From assembly GCF_004114535.1 (NCBI RefSeq), contig NZ_LBJC01000029.1:82749-146748 (forward strand): a stretch of DNA of 64,000 bases, written 5' to 3'. Below the pieces are notes generated by a model that did no database searches, had not been told where the DNA came from, and saw nothing but the letters and a program-made list of their open reading frames with translations. This DNA comes from Bradyrhizobium nanningense. Its GTDB lineage: Bacteria; Pseudomonadota; Alphaproteobacteria; Rhizobiales; Xanthobacteraceae. Positions 52,970 to 61,104 of the stretch are shown here, in pieces; the first letter of the stretch is position 1; every line of letters begins with the position of its first letter. The position numbers and the translations under genes were made by a program.

Positions 52970-53178
52970 CTCCGCCGACCTCGCTCAGCTCGGTCCGACC
53001 TTGACCCGTCCGGAAACTTCGGCCGCACCTCCGCGCCGCGCCTGACGCGCAGATTTGAGTTGCATTGCTGCTATCAAGCTTAATCTCGACTTAAAGAGTC
53101 CATCTGATTGCGTCGGTGTCGGTAAAGCAGGATCATTCCAAACGGGGGTACACGACGCTGTTGGAGGAGGAGCCTGCC

Positions 53179-53334
53179 ATGACACTTCAGGATGCCTTGG
53201 CGGTCTACCTGTATGCTTGGATGAGGGACAAATCTCTCGACGCTGACCATGAGCGGATCCTCGACGCTGCGGTGAGAATTATCGAGCAAGAGGCACAGAA
53301 GGTACTCGCCGCGCATTCGCGAAGCGATGAATAG
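53179..53334 (+). CDS. Small acidic helical protein, 51 residues
   Basis: ATG at 53179 follows TTGGAGGAGGAGCC, a very strong ribosome site. The product begins MTLQDALAVYLYAWMRDKSL and ends with a helix IIEQEAQKVLAAHSRSDE. No signal or known domain. An upstream ATG at 53116 lacks the site. It lies in the insertion between the two araC copies and in lower-GC DNA. Confidence 0.55.
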   Translation: MTLQDALAVYLYAWMRDKSLDADHERILDAAVRIIEQEAQKVLAAHSRSDE

Positions 53335-53421
53335 CCTGCACAAGGACGATCACGACTAGGATCGTGCGCGTGTCGCGTGACCATCACCTCAACCATATTG
53401 CGCTGCCCAGCAGGGAGCCTC

Positions 53422-53568
53422 TTAAGGAGCTTTGCTAGCAGGGTCTTTGCCTTCCGACGTTTCTATTGCCGTCTCAACTTCATTTGCCAACGCGTTAAGA
53501 TGGTCGGCCAACCGCGAGAACAATTCGCGCTTTTTGGGTCTGTCGCGAGATCGCGGATCAGAGCTCAT
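53422..53568 (-). CDS. Small protein of 48 residues
   Basis: The frame starts MSSDPRSRDRPKKRELFSRL and continues with a helix ADHLNALANEVETAIET. It overlaps, as ATGA, the stop of a 17-residue frame that starts at 53618. No known domain; basic N-terminus and acidic C-terminus. It could be noise, but the helical pattern and coupling are gene-like. Confidence 0.35.
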   Translation of the reverse strand: MSSDPRSRDRPKKRELFSRLADHLNALANEVETAIETSEGKDPASKAP

Positions 53569-53746
53569 TCGGGCGCGCCAGTGCGCAACTTCTCCGCGTG
53601 GGCCCGCATCTCCTTCATTGGTCGCCCTATGGTGGTGGATAGATTGCTGCGCGAGGGCGGGTTGTCCGAAGGGTGAGATACTCGTTTTGTTCGAGGATCG
53701 TTCTTACCTAGGAGAACTACGGTGTCCCCGCGGACATGCCGCTTCG

Positions 53747-53953
53747 TTACGGCCCTAAGCCGTCGCCACGGTAAGGTTGGGAGCGAACCTTAAAGCTCGC
53801 CACCCGCTTATCCAGCAGCCAAAGCTCGGCGCTGTGAGTGGTCACCAACTGCCGGGCCCGAAGCATGGCTGCTCGGTCGTTTGGACAGCTCAGATCGTGA
53901 CGGTCAATGATGTGTCCGCTCTCATCGAGAATATAAAGCCGGTAGCCTGGCAT
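53747..53953 (-). CDS. Small DUF6894-like protein
   Basis: 68 residues. The opening MPGYRLYILDESGHIIDRHDL and the AELWLLDKRVASF segment match a small-protein family frequent in Bradyrhizobium, where a YRLYxLD start and WxxxRxV end are typical. It is a beta-rich cytoplasmic protein of unknown function. No obvious ribosome site is visible. It lies near the right edge of the insertion between the araC copies. Confidence 0.65.
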   Translation of the reverse strand: MPGYRLYILDESGHIIDRHDLSCPNDRAAMLRARQLVTTHSAELWLLDKRVASFKVRSQPYRGDGLGP

Positions 53954-54044
53954 CGATGCCGATCCACAGAAGGATCTTCGATGCTGCCTGATCCTAGCAG
54001 CTGACTTCTTGCGCTAGCGCAAAGATGGGCTCGAGGAACTCTCC

Positions 54045-54076
54045 CGTTCGTGACGATCGCGATACGCCCCTCTTCC
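54045..54076. repeat. Exact 32-bp copy of 52395-52426
   Basis: The 32-bp sequence CGTTCGTGACGATCGCGATA followed by CGCCCCTCTTCC is identical at both places. Here it is joined almost directly to the 3' end of the intact araC gene, whereas at the left copy about 190 bp of other sequence lies between. Confidence 0.9.
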
Positions 54077-54105
54077 ACCCGGGCTACGGGGCTACGATTC
54101 CCCGC

Positions 54106-55065
54106 TCACGCCTCGCGCAATTCCGACGGCGTCGCGCCGAAGCGCTTGCGGAAGGCGCGGTTGAAATAGGACAGATCGGCAAAGCCCGAGGAATGCGCGA
54201 TGTCGCTGATCTTGCGCGCCCTGGCGCGGGGATCGCCGAGCAGCTTGCGCGCCTGGAGCAGGCGCTGCTCCAGCACGAACTCGGTGAAGGTCGTGCCGGC
54301 CTGCTCGAACAGGCGTTGTGCCTGGCGCGGGCTCAAGCCCGAGCGCGTCGCGACCTCGGACAGGCAGAGATCGTTGCGGCTGAGCGCGGCCATCACGTCA
54401 GCGCGCATGAGCTCGAGACGCGCCGACGCATGTCCACGGCCGCGCGCGAGACTTGCATGCTCGGCATCGGTGCCGAGCAGCAGGCCGACGAGGTCCACCA
54501 TGTGCTGCGCGGTGAGGCGCTGGCCCACCGCGTCGAGATGCGGCGCGTGATTGGCGGCGAGCGCGTGGTAGCGGAAGACCGTTTCGGCGACCGCGCCGTC
54601 GGAGAGCACTTGCGACAGCTTGTCCTCGGCGCGCGGATTGATCTCGAGCAGCGTGCGGCGCGGCATGCGGATGGTGGTGAAGCGGTCTTCGTCAGTGTGG
54701 CCGACGGCGCCCGTGATACTCATGTCGGCGAGCAGCATTTCGGCCGGCGCAAGCTCGACGGTGTGGCCGTTCTGCCTGACGCGGACGCGGCCCGCATGTG
54801 CGGCGATCAGGACGAGGTCGTCGCTGCCGTCGGCGAGGTGGCTCTGGGTGCGGGAATATTGCGCGGAGGCGCCTTCCGGAATGGCGAGCGTGATGTTGTC
54901 GACCACGCTGACCTGGAGCCGGCAATCGATGCTGTCGCCGTGGCTCGGTCCGATATCGAGGCCGCAGGGACCGACGGCCCGCTCGCGCCAATGCTCGAAC
55001 GCCGCACCCTGCGGCAGTCCCGTGTATTGATGAACGAAGATGCCCGGCGTTTTCGCTGCATCCAT
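54106..55065 (-). CDS. AraC family transcriptional regulator
   Basis: 319 residues. The N-terminal half is an AraC-binding-like ligand domain (LPQGAAFEHWRERAVGPC, VRVRQNGHTVELAPAEMLLAD). The C-terminal HTH has two parts (LCLSEVATRSGLSPRQAQRLFEQAG and KISDIAHSSGFADLSYFNRAFRKRFG). Targets unknown. No ligand-metabolism genes are adjacent. It is the parent of the truncated copy at 52643. Confidence 0.92.
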   Translation of the reverse strand: MDAAKTPGIFVHQYTGLPQGAAFEHWRERAVGPCGLDIGPSHGDSIDCRLQVSVVDNITLAIPEGASAQYSRTQSHLADGSDDLVLIAAHAGRVRVRQNGHTVELAPAEMLLADMSITGAVGHTDEDRFTTIRMPRRTLLEINPRAEDKLSQVLSDGAVAETVFRYHALAANHAPHLDAVGQRLTAQHMVDLVGLLLGTDAEHASLARGRGHASARLELMRADVMAALSRNDLCLSEVATRSGLSPRQAQRLFEQAGTTFTEFVLEQRLLQARKLLGDPRARARKISDIAHSSGFADLSYFNRAFRKRFGATPSELREA

Positions 55066-55224
55066 CTGATTTCTAGCCCCTCTCCGGCTCCGCGATCGGC
55101 GGCGCCGACTGCAATCTCCGGAAATTTGACGTCACGAATTGCGGCGAGGTTCAAATCGGGACCGGATTCAGGGAGACTTGTCCGGATACGACGGCGGGAT
55201 GGACGCTGGCGACACTTGGGATCC

Positions 55225-55296
55225 TGTAGCCCGCATGAGCGAAGCGACATGCGGGGACCGGCGGCCCCGGATATCGCTTCGCTCATCCGGGCGACG
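55225..55296 (+). repeat. Inverted repeat TGTAGCCCGCATGAGCGAAGCGACAT...CTTCGCTCATCCGGGC
   Basis: Arms GCATGAGCGAAGCGA and TCGCTTCGCTCATCC are inverted around a GGCCCCGG core. It lies between the araC start and the 3' end of the anti-sigma gene and shares its family with 52545-52623. Confidence 0.75.
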
Positions 55297-55298
55297 AA

Positions 55299-56363
55299 TT
55301 ACTTCTTGGCCGGCGCCTGCGGCTGGGACGGCGGCACGGTCTCGATCAGCTTGCCGGAAAACACCGGGGACGAGGTCGGCTGGCCATTGGGCGAGCCGCC
55401 GGCCTGCTCGACGGTGACGGCGTAAGTCGCGCCGTTGACGACCTCGGCATCATAGGAGGCGAGCAGCGGACGCGCGGTAAAATCCCCGGCGCCGATCACG
55501 CCGAGCGAGCGCGGGCGCGGCAGCTTGTCGGAGATCAGCCAGAGCTCGAAACTCTTGCCGGGCTCCGGCGTTGCGCCGACCTTGCGCACCGTGAAATTCC
55601 GCGTCGCGCCGTCGATGGTGAGGATGAAGGCGGGGCCGCCGGCCTGGTCCTGCAGCAGCGCGACATATTGCGCGGATGCCGCGAGCGGCGCGGCCGGCGT
55701 CTTCACTTCCACGGTCTGAATGCGCGGCGCTGGACGCAAGCCGTTCGGCAGCGCATCGGGCAGGAAGATCTGGAGCGACAGCGTGACGAACAGCGCGGCC
55801 GCAAGCGCGCCGGCGACGGATGCGATGGAGCGCCAGCGCTTCACCCGGCCCTCGAGACGGATCACATTGCCGTCGTCGGCGACCGCTGCCGGCGGCGCGC
55901 GAACCGATGCGAGATCCGGCGCATGGACTTGCGGGACGAACTGCGGTGCGACGTCGGCAAGCGCGTCGGGCTCGGGACGCGGCATCTCCGGTGGCCCGGC
56001 TTCGGCATGCGGCACAGCCGGGGTCTGCGCAACCTCCGTCGCCGGCTCCGCTCTCTCCGAAGCGGGCAGCTCCGATGCAGGCGGAGGTGGCGGCGGCGAA
56101 GCCTCGTCAAGCGCGGGCGGCTGCTGCGCCTGCGCCGTGCGCGCGATCTCGGACCCGATGTTCTCCCACACGATCGGACGGGGCTCGAGCGAGCCGACCA
56201 TCTGGTTGAGCGCGCCGAGCCGGAAGGACCAGGCCCGCACGATTTCGGCGAACGCCTCGTCCACCGCCATCATGGTCTCGACCTGCGCGCGCTCGTCGGC
56301 ATCGAGCGTGCCGAGCGCATATTCCGCGGCGAGCGCGATATGGTCCTCCGAATAGGCCATCAA
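55299..56363 (-). CDS. Anti-sigma factor, RskA type
   Basis: 354 residues. The N-terminal zinc-less anti-sigma domain (EDHIALAAEYALGTLDADERAQVETMMAVDEAFAEIVRAWSFRLGALNQMV) is followed by a long Pro/Ala/Glu-rich cytoplasmic linker of about 100 residues, one membrane helix (SIASVAGALAAALFVTLSLQIFL near 185) and a periplasmic C-terminal domain (AQYVALLQDQAGGPAFILTIDGA, then PEPGKSFELWLI). It holds the ECF sigma factor encoded just upstream until a periplasmic signal causes release. The gap to the sigma gene is 34 bp. Confidence 0.93.
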   Translation of the reverse strand: MMAYSEDHIALAAEYALGTLDADERAQVETMMAVDEAFAEIVRAWSFRLGALNQMVGSLEPRPIVWENIGSEIARTAQAQQPPALDEASPPPPPPASELPASERAEPATEVAQTPAVPHAEAGPPEMPRPEPDALADVAPQFVPQVHAPDLASVRAPPAAVADDGNVIRLEGRVKRWRSIASVAGALAAALFVTLSLQIFLPDALPNGLRPAPRIQTVEVKTPAAPLAASAQYVALLQDQAGGPAFILTIDGATRNFTVRKVGATPEPGKSFELWLISDKLPRPRSLGVIGAGDFTARPLLASYDAEVVNGATYAVTVEQAGGSPNGQPTSSPVFSGKLIETVPPSQPQAPAKK

Positions 56364-56397
56364 TTGCAGTCCAGAACCACCATCACAATAGACGCCC

Positions 56398-56943
56398 TCA
56401 AAGTCCGAGGCATTCGCGAATATCCAACATGCTGCGCCGCAGCCACGTCTTCACCGTGTTGACGGGCGCTGAGAATTTCTCCGCCAATTGCTCGCGGCTC
56501 CAGCCGTTGTAATAGGCGAGAAGCACGAGCCGCTGACGGTCCGGCTCGAGCCGGCCGATGCATTCCAGGAGCCGCTTCAGCTCTTCGGTCATCTCCCGGC
56601 GTGCCAGCGGGTCGGGGCTGTCGGCCGCAACCTCCATCGCCTGAGGCTCTTCCTCGATGGAGACCTCCGACTTCTTGCGCACGATGTCGATCGCACGGTT
56701 GCGCGCAATCGAGGCCATCCACGTGATCGGCGACGACAGGGCCGGATTGAACCGGCCGGCGCCGTTCCAGATCTTGACGTAGGTCTCCTGAATGACCTCC
56801 TCTGCGAGATCCTGTCGGCGCAAGATACGGAGCACGACGCCATAGAGTTTCGCGCGCGTGGCGGCGTAGAGGCGCTCGAACGCGGCCTGATCGCCCTTCG
56901 CCACCGCCTCGATCAACCCGACCAGCTCTGCTGGCGTCAGCAT
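56398..56943 (-). CDS. ECF sigma factor (RNA polymerase, group 4)
   Basis: 181 residues. Region 2 reads FERLYAATRAKLYGVVLRILRRQDLAEEVIQETYVKIW and IARNRAIDIVRKK, region 4 reads IGRLEPDRQRLVLLAYYNGWSREQLAEKFSAPVNTVKTWLRRSM. The pairing with an RskA-like anti-sigma factor places it in a SigK-like group. Stress type unknown. It should direct transcription of its own operon. Confidence 0.95.
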   Translation of the reverse strand: MLTPAELVGLIEAVAKGDQAAFERLYAATRAKLYGVVLRILRRQDLAEEVIQETYVKIWNGAGRFNPALSSPITWMASIARNRAIDIVRKKSEVSIEEEPQAMEVAADSPDPLARREMTEELKRLLECIGRLEPDRQRLVLLAYYNGWSREQLAEKFSAPVNTVKTWLRRSMLDIRECLGL

Positions 56944-57061
56944 TCAGCCCCCCGACACGCGGCCCGTCGCGTTCCGCGAAAGCCCTGGCACCACACCACC
57001 ATAGCGCGCGGCAAAGCCGACCACCAAGGGGCGCAGCGCCACACTGTGGACAGCAGATACG

Positions 57062-57090
57062 AAAACCCGGACCTTGCGGGTCCGGGTTTT
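57062..57090 (-). terminator. Rho-independent terminator downstream of fliJ
   Basis: AAAACCCGGACC pairs perfectly with GGTCCGGGTTTT across a 5-base loop. T-runs flank both sides, so it may end fliJ transcription on the minus strand and also read from the other side. Confidence 0.75.
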
Positions 57091-57122
57091 GCGGATTTTT
57101 CGGTGGTCTTGCTTGTGGGCCG

Positions 57123-57542
57123 TCAGGCGACGGCGCCGATGCGGGCGCGCATCAGGCCGATGCTGTCGAGGTCGGCCTGCTCGCGGGCGTTCTCTTCGGC
57201 GCGTTCGCGGGCCTGGTCGCGCTCGTCGAGGAGCTCGACCTTCTTCAGTTCCTCGAAGGCCTCGGCCAGCGCGGCCTTGGCTTCGTCGAGCTGGCCCTTG
57301 AGCTCGTCGGCCGAGCGGGTCAGGTTCTCGCGGCGCTGGATCGCGGCCTTGGCGTAGGTCGGGTAGGCGAAGTGTGAGGGATCGTTGATCCCGGCACGCT
57401 CCTGCTCGGTCTGGATCTCGCGTTCGAGATCGACCGACATCCGCTGGAAATCGGCGATCATGGTCTCGATCTGGGTGACCCGGCGGCGCTTCTCGTCAAC
57501 CTGAAATTTCTTCAGGCGAATGAGGGTATCTCGTGACTTCAT
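57123..57542 (-). CDS. fliJ: Flagellar export chaperone FliJ
   Basis: 139 residues, almost wholly coiled coil: a basic start MKSRDTLIRLKKFQVDEKRR then heptads to IGAVA. Length and place next to fliI fit FliJ, which sits in the central pore of the FliI ATPase ring and connects it to FlhA. It begins 121 bp downstream of fliI. Confidence 0.9.
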   Translation of the reverse strand: MKSRDTLIRLKKFQVDEKRRRVTQIETMIADFQRMSVDLEREIQTEQERAGINDPSHFAYPTYAKAAIQRRENLTRSADELKGQLDEAKAALAEAFEELKKVELLDERDQARERAEENAREQADLDSIGLMRARIGAVA

Positions 57543-57663
57543 CGACTCATACTCCCCAGAAGTCCCCCCGCTGCACGTGGGACGATACCGGTCACCCCAC
57601 GGGCCCGATGGGGGCCCAGACCGGCTCTGCTACTCTGTGGGATCGGATGATGACCGGACAAAG

Positions 57664-58989
57664 TTAGCGTTCCGTTTCCAAATTGCCGAGGATTTGCGCC
57701 AACTGGCGGTAGCCGTCCGCCAGCGATGCATTTTCGTCCTTACCCTGGCGCAGGAAGGCCTCCAGCGGCTCGTGCAGGCGGATCGCCTCGTCGACCTCGG
57801 GGCTGGAGCCGGCCCGGTAGGCGCCGAGGCGGATCAATTCCTCCATGTCGGCATAGGTCGCCATCACCTGGCGCGCCCGCTGGATGACGGGCCAGAATTC
57901 CGGATCGGCCGATTTCGGCATGGTCCGGGAGACGGATTTGAGGATGTTGATCGCGGGATAGCGGCCGCGCTCGGCGATCGAGCGCTGCATCACGATGTGG
58001 CCGTCCAGGATACCGCGCACGGCGTCGGCAATCGGCTCGTTATGATCGTCGCCGTCGACCAGCACCGTGAAGATGGCGGTGATGGCGCCCTCCCCGAGGC
58101 CCGGGCCGGCGCGTTCGAGCAGCTTCGGCAACTCGGTGAAGACGGTCGGCGTGTAGCCCTTGGCCGTCGGCGGCTCGCCGGCGGACAGGCCGATCTCGCG
58201 CTGGGCCATGGCAAAGCGCGTCACCGAGTCCATCAGGCAGAGCACGTCCTGGTCCTCGTCGCGAAAATATTCGGCGACCGCGAGCGTCAGATACGCCGCC
58301 TGGCGGCGCATCAGGGCCGGCTCGTCGGAGGTGGCGACCACCACGACCGAGCGCGCCAGGCCCTCCTCGCCGAGGTCGTCCTGCAAGAATTCCTGCACCT
58401 CGCGGCCGCGTTCGCCGATCAGCCCGATGACGCTGACATCGGCGTCGACGTTGCGCGCGAGCATCGACAGCAGCACCGACTTGCCGACGCCGGAGCCTGC
58501 GAAGATGCCCATGCGCTGGCCGCGGCAGCAGGTGAGGAACGTGTTCATCGCGCGCACGCCGAGATCGAGCGGCGCGCCGACACGCTTGCGCGAATGCGCT
58601 GGCGGCGGCGTGTTGCGGAACGGCATCGGCGAGGCGCCTTGCGGCAGCGGTCCCTTGCCGTCGATCGGCTCGCCCAGCGCGTTGACGACGCGGCCGAGCC
58701 AGGCCGACGAGGGTCGCACCAGATTGGCGGCATTGGCGATGACGGCCTTGCAGCCGCGGCGCACGCCGTCGAGGCCGGCGAACGGCATCACGACGGCATT
58801 GTTGCCGGAGAAGCCGATCACCTCGCAGGGAATCGAACGGTTGGCCCCGGTCTCGATCACGAGCCGCGCGCCGACCGACATGGCGTGAATAGGTCCGGCC
58901 ACTTCGACCATCAGGCCGCGTACGCCGACCACACGGCCATAAATATTGACGCCGTCGATATCGCCGATCTGTTCGGCAAGCGCCTTCAT
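57664..58989 (-). CDS. fliI: Flagellum-specific ATP synthase FliI
   Basis: 441 residues. The P-loop GSGVGKSVLL (near 165), the catalytic Glu and the Walker B region (VLCLMDSVTRFAMAQREIGLSAGEPP near 250) and ILKSVSRTMP match T3SS/flagellar ATPases. It unfolds or detaches export substrates at the base of the flagellar apparatus, with FliJ as stalk. ctrA is divergent, with a 452-bp regulatory interval. Confidence 0.97.
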   Translation of the reverse strand: MKALAEQIGDIDGVNIYGRVVGVRGLMVEVAGPIHAMSVGARLVIETGANRSIPCEVIGFSGNNAVVMPFAGLDGVRRGCKAVIANAANLVRPSSAWLGRVVNALGEPIDGKGPLPQGASPMPFRNTPPPAHSRKRVGAPLDLGVRAMNTFLTCCRGQRMGIFAGSGVGKSVLLSMLARNVDADVSVIGLIGERGREVQEFLQDDLGEEGLARSVVVVATSDEPALMRRQAAYLTLAVAEYFRDEDQDVLCLMDSVTRFAMAQREIGLSAGEPPTAKGYTPTVFTELPKLLERAGPGLGEGAITAIFTVLVDGDDHNEPIADAVRGILDGHIVMQRSIAERGRYPAINILKSVSRTMPKSADPEFWPVIQRARQVMATYADMEELIRLGAYRAGSSPEVDEAIRLHEPLEAFLRQGKDENASLADGYRQLAQILGNLETER

Positions 58990-59111
58990 AAGGGAGCCTT
59001 CATCAGGAGCGCGCCTTCATATGAGGGCCTTCATATAGTGGTCGCCCTAGCGATCGATCCCCGGGACTTCACGGTGAAAACCTTAAGTTTCGCCATATTT
59101 CTGAACGGAGC

Positions 59112-59126
59112 TTAACTTCGTGTTTA
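59112..59126 (+). promoter_or_regulatory. Near-consensus CtrA box in the fliI-ctrA interval
   Basis: TTAACTTCGTGTTTA fits TTAA-N7-TTAA with one mismatch. It lies 123 bp from the fliI start and 316 bp from the ctrA start, so it could serve fliI, ctrA or both. Confidence 0.5.
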
Positions 59127-59170
59127 CCCGCATCATTAATCATTGCGTCACTGTCTTTGTGACTGAGCGT

Positions 59171-59362
59171 GACTCCCCTTCAGAAGAAGGCTGAGTCGCG
59201 GGAGTCGGTTAGGCCCGTCTCTTAAAGTGGAACTTGAACGGAGCTGGGTGACGAAAGCTGCTTCCCACGCAAGACCTTAGGGCGATTCGAGAAAAATTGC
59301 ACCCGAAGGACTTGCGTTCCAGAATCAGAGTTTGTTAACCATCTGTTGTCAGGATCCGAATC
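59171..59362 (+). promoter_or_regulatory. Cluster of six GANTC (CcrM) methylation sites upstream of ctrA
   Basis: GANTC sites at 59171, 59193, 59202, 59284, 59322 and 59358 fall within 192 bp of the fliI-ctrA interval. In Caulobacter the ctrA P1 promoter contains a GANTC whose methylation state delays transcription; a cluster of this density suggests similar or stronger cell-cycle control here. Confidence 0.6.
59335..59349 (+). promoter_or_regulatory. Partial CtrA box immediately upstream of ctrA
   Basis: TTAACCATCTGTTGT has a perfect first half and a TTGT second half at N7 spacing, 93 bp before the ctrA start. It may allow autoregulation, as for ctrA in Caulobacter. Confidence 0.4.
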
Positions 59363-59441
59363 AGTTGTTCAAAGGCGTTTTGTTGAGTGCCGCGAATGCG
59401 GCCGACCTGACGCCCAGGAGCGGCGACTATGGGGAACTGGC

Positions 59442-60143
<702 letters not shown>

Positions 60144-60193
60144 TCTCTTGGGTTACGTCGCGAGCCCCTCAGGCTCGCTCCTCCCAGCCTGGA

Positions 60194-60223
60194 CCCCGCC
60201 GCAAATGGCGGGGTTTTGTTTTT
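60194..60223 (+). terminator. Rho-independent terminator after ctrA
   Basis: CCCCGCC pairs with GGCGGGG around GCAAAT and is followed by TTTTGTTTTT, a textbook terminator 51 bp after the ctrA stop. Confidence 0.9.
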
Positions 60224-60302
60224 GGGGATCGCTTCATCCCTCGCTTAACGTTTGAACCGCTATCCTTCCCCCGCCGACGAATGGTCGCTGCACGATGGGG
60301 GA

Positions 60303-60710
60303 ATGATGATCCTGCAATCACTGGCCGGCCTGCCCGCCTTCCTGGTCTATTTCTGCACCGGGCTGATCGCGATCGTGGCGTATTTGTTCGTCTACACCCG
60401 CATCACCGCGCATAACGAGTTCCAGCTGATCAGCGACAACGACCCGGCCGCGGCGATCGCGCTCGGCCTCAGCCTGCTCGGCTTCGTGGCGCCGCTGGTC
60501 AGCGCCATTGCGCATTCGGCCAATGTGCTGGACTGCCTGATCTGGGCCATGATCGCGCTGATCGTGCAGGTCATCGTGTTTTTTCTCGTGCGCGTGCCGG
60601 TGCCGAACCTGTCGGCGCGGATCGCCGCCGGCGAGCTTGCGCCCGCAATCTGGCTCGGGCTGTCCTCGCTCGCGGCGGGCCTGCTCAACGCCGCCAGCAT
60701 GATCTATTGA
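60303..60710 (+). CDS. DUF350 membrane protein (YjfL-like)
   Basis: 135 residues with four membrane helices (segments about 10-28, 48-66, 75-96 and 112-132) and the DUF350 pattern (NDPAAAIALGLSLLGFVAPL and ALGLSLLGF-like second half). GGGGGA lies just before the ATG pair at 60303 and 60306. It is the first of three genes resembling E. coli yjfL-yjfM-yjfC, whose joint function is poorly known. Confidence 0.87.
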   Translation: MMILQSLAGLPAFLVYFCTGLIAIVAYLFVYTRITAHNEFQLISDNDPAAAIALGLSLLGFVAPLVSAIAHSANVLDCLIWAMIALIVQVIVFFLVRVPVPNLSARIAAGELAPAIWLGLSSLAAGLLNAASMIY

Positions 60711-60711
60711 G

Positions 60712-61101
60712 ATGGCCGACAAATCGTCCAAAAAGGAATTCGGCAAGCGCCGGCCGGTCGCCGAGCCACCGCCTCCACGGCCACCGGTGAAGCGCTCCGG
60801 CCATGTCGCGCTGCTGGTGATGGGCACGCTCGCGGTCGGCACCACTGCCTACACGATGATGCCGCGGCAGACCTGCGAGCCCACGCCTGGCGCCGTGCCG
60901 GGGCAGACGAGCACGACCTGCACCAGCAGCGGCCGCAGTTCGTCAGGCGGTGGCAGCTCGGGCTGGTCGTCGCGGTCGAGCTTCTTCAGCAGCGATTCCT
61001 CGAGCCATTCCTCGTCGGGGACGTCGTCCGATTCCGGCCACAGCAGCGTGAGCCGCGGCGGCTTTGGCTCGTTCGGCCATGGCTTCTCGGGCGGCGGCTG
61101 A
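60712..61101 (+). CDS. YjfM/YgiB-like (DUF1190) protein with Ser/Gly-rich tail
   Basis: 129 residues. A basic Pro-rich N-terminus and one hydrophobic segment (GHVALLVMGTLAVGTTAY, about 30-48) are followed by a short Cys pair (TCEPTPGAVPG and TTCTSSG) and a Ser/Gly-rich tail ending HGFSGGG. This is the DUF1190/YgiB layout. It starts 1 bp after the DUF350 gene and ends 3 bp before the ATP-grasp gene. Confidence 0.75.
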   Translation: MADKSSKKEFGKRRPVAEPPPPRPPVKRSGHVALLVMGTLAVGTTAYTMMPRQTCEPTPGAVPGQTSTTCTSSGRSSSGGGSSGWSSRSSFFSSDSSSHSSSGTSSDSGHSSVSRGGFGSFGHGFSGGG

Positions 61102-61104
61102 CCC

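Noticed and set aside
53377..53676. A 99-codon forward frame in the insertion
   Set aside because: No ribosome site and odd composition; the minus-strand short coupled frames are more gene-like, though also uncertain.
53949..53960. Palindrome GGCATCGATGCC at the start of a DUF6894-like gene
   Set aside because: It spans the start codon and is only 12 bp; likely chance in GC-rich DNA.
54025..55425. A 466-codon open frame antisense to the araC gene
   Set aside because: The AraC HTH on the minus strand is unambiguous; this frame also runs through repeats.
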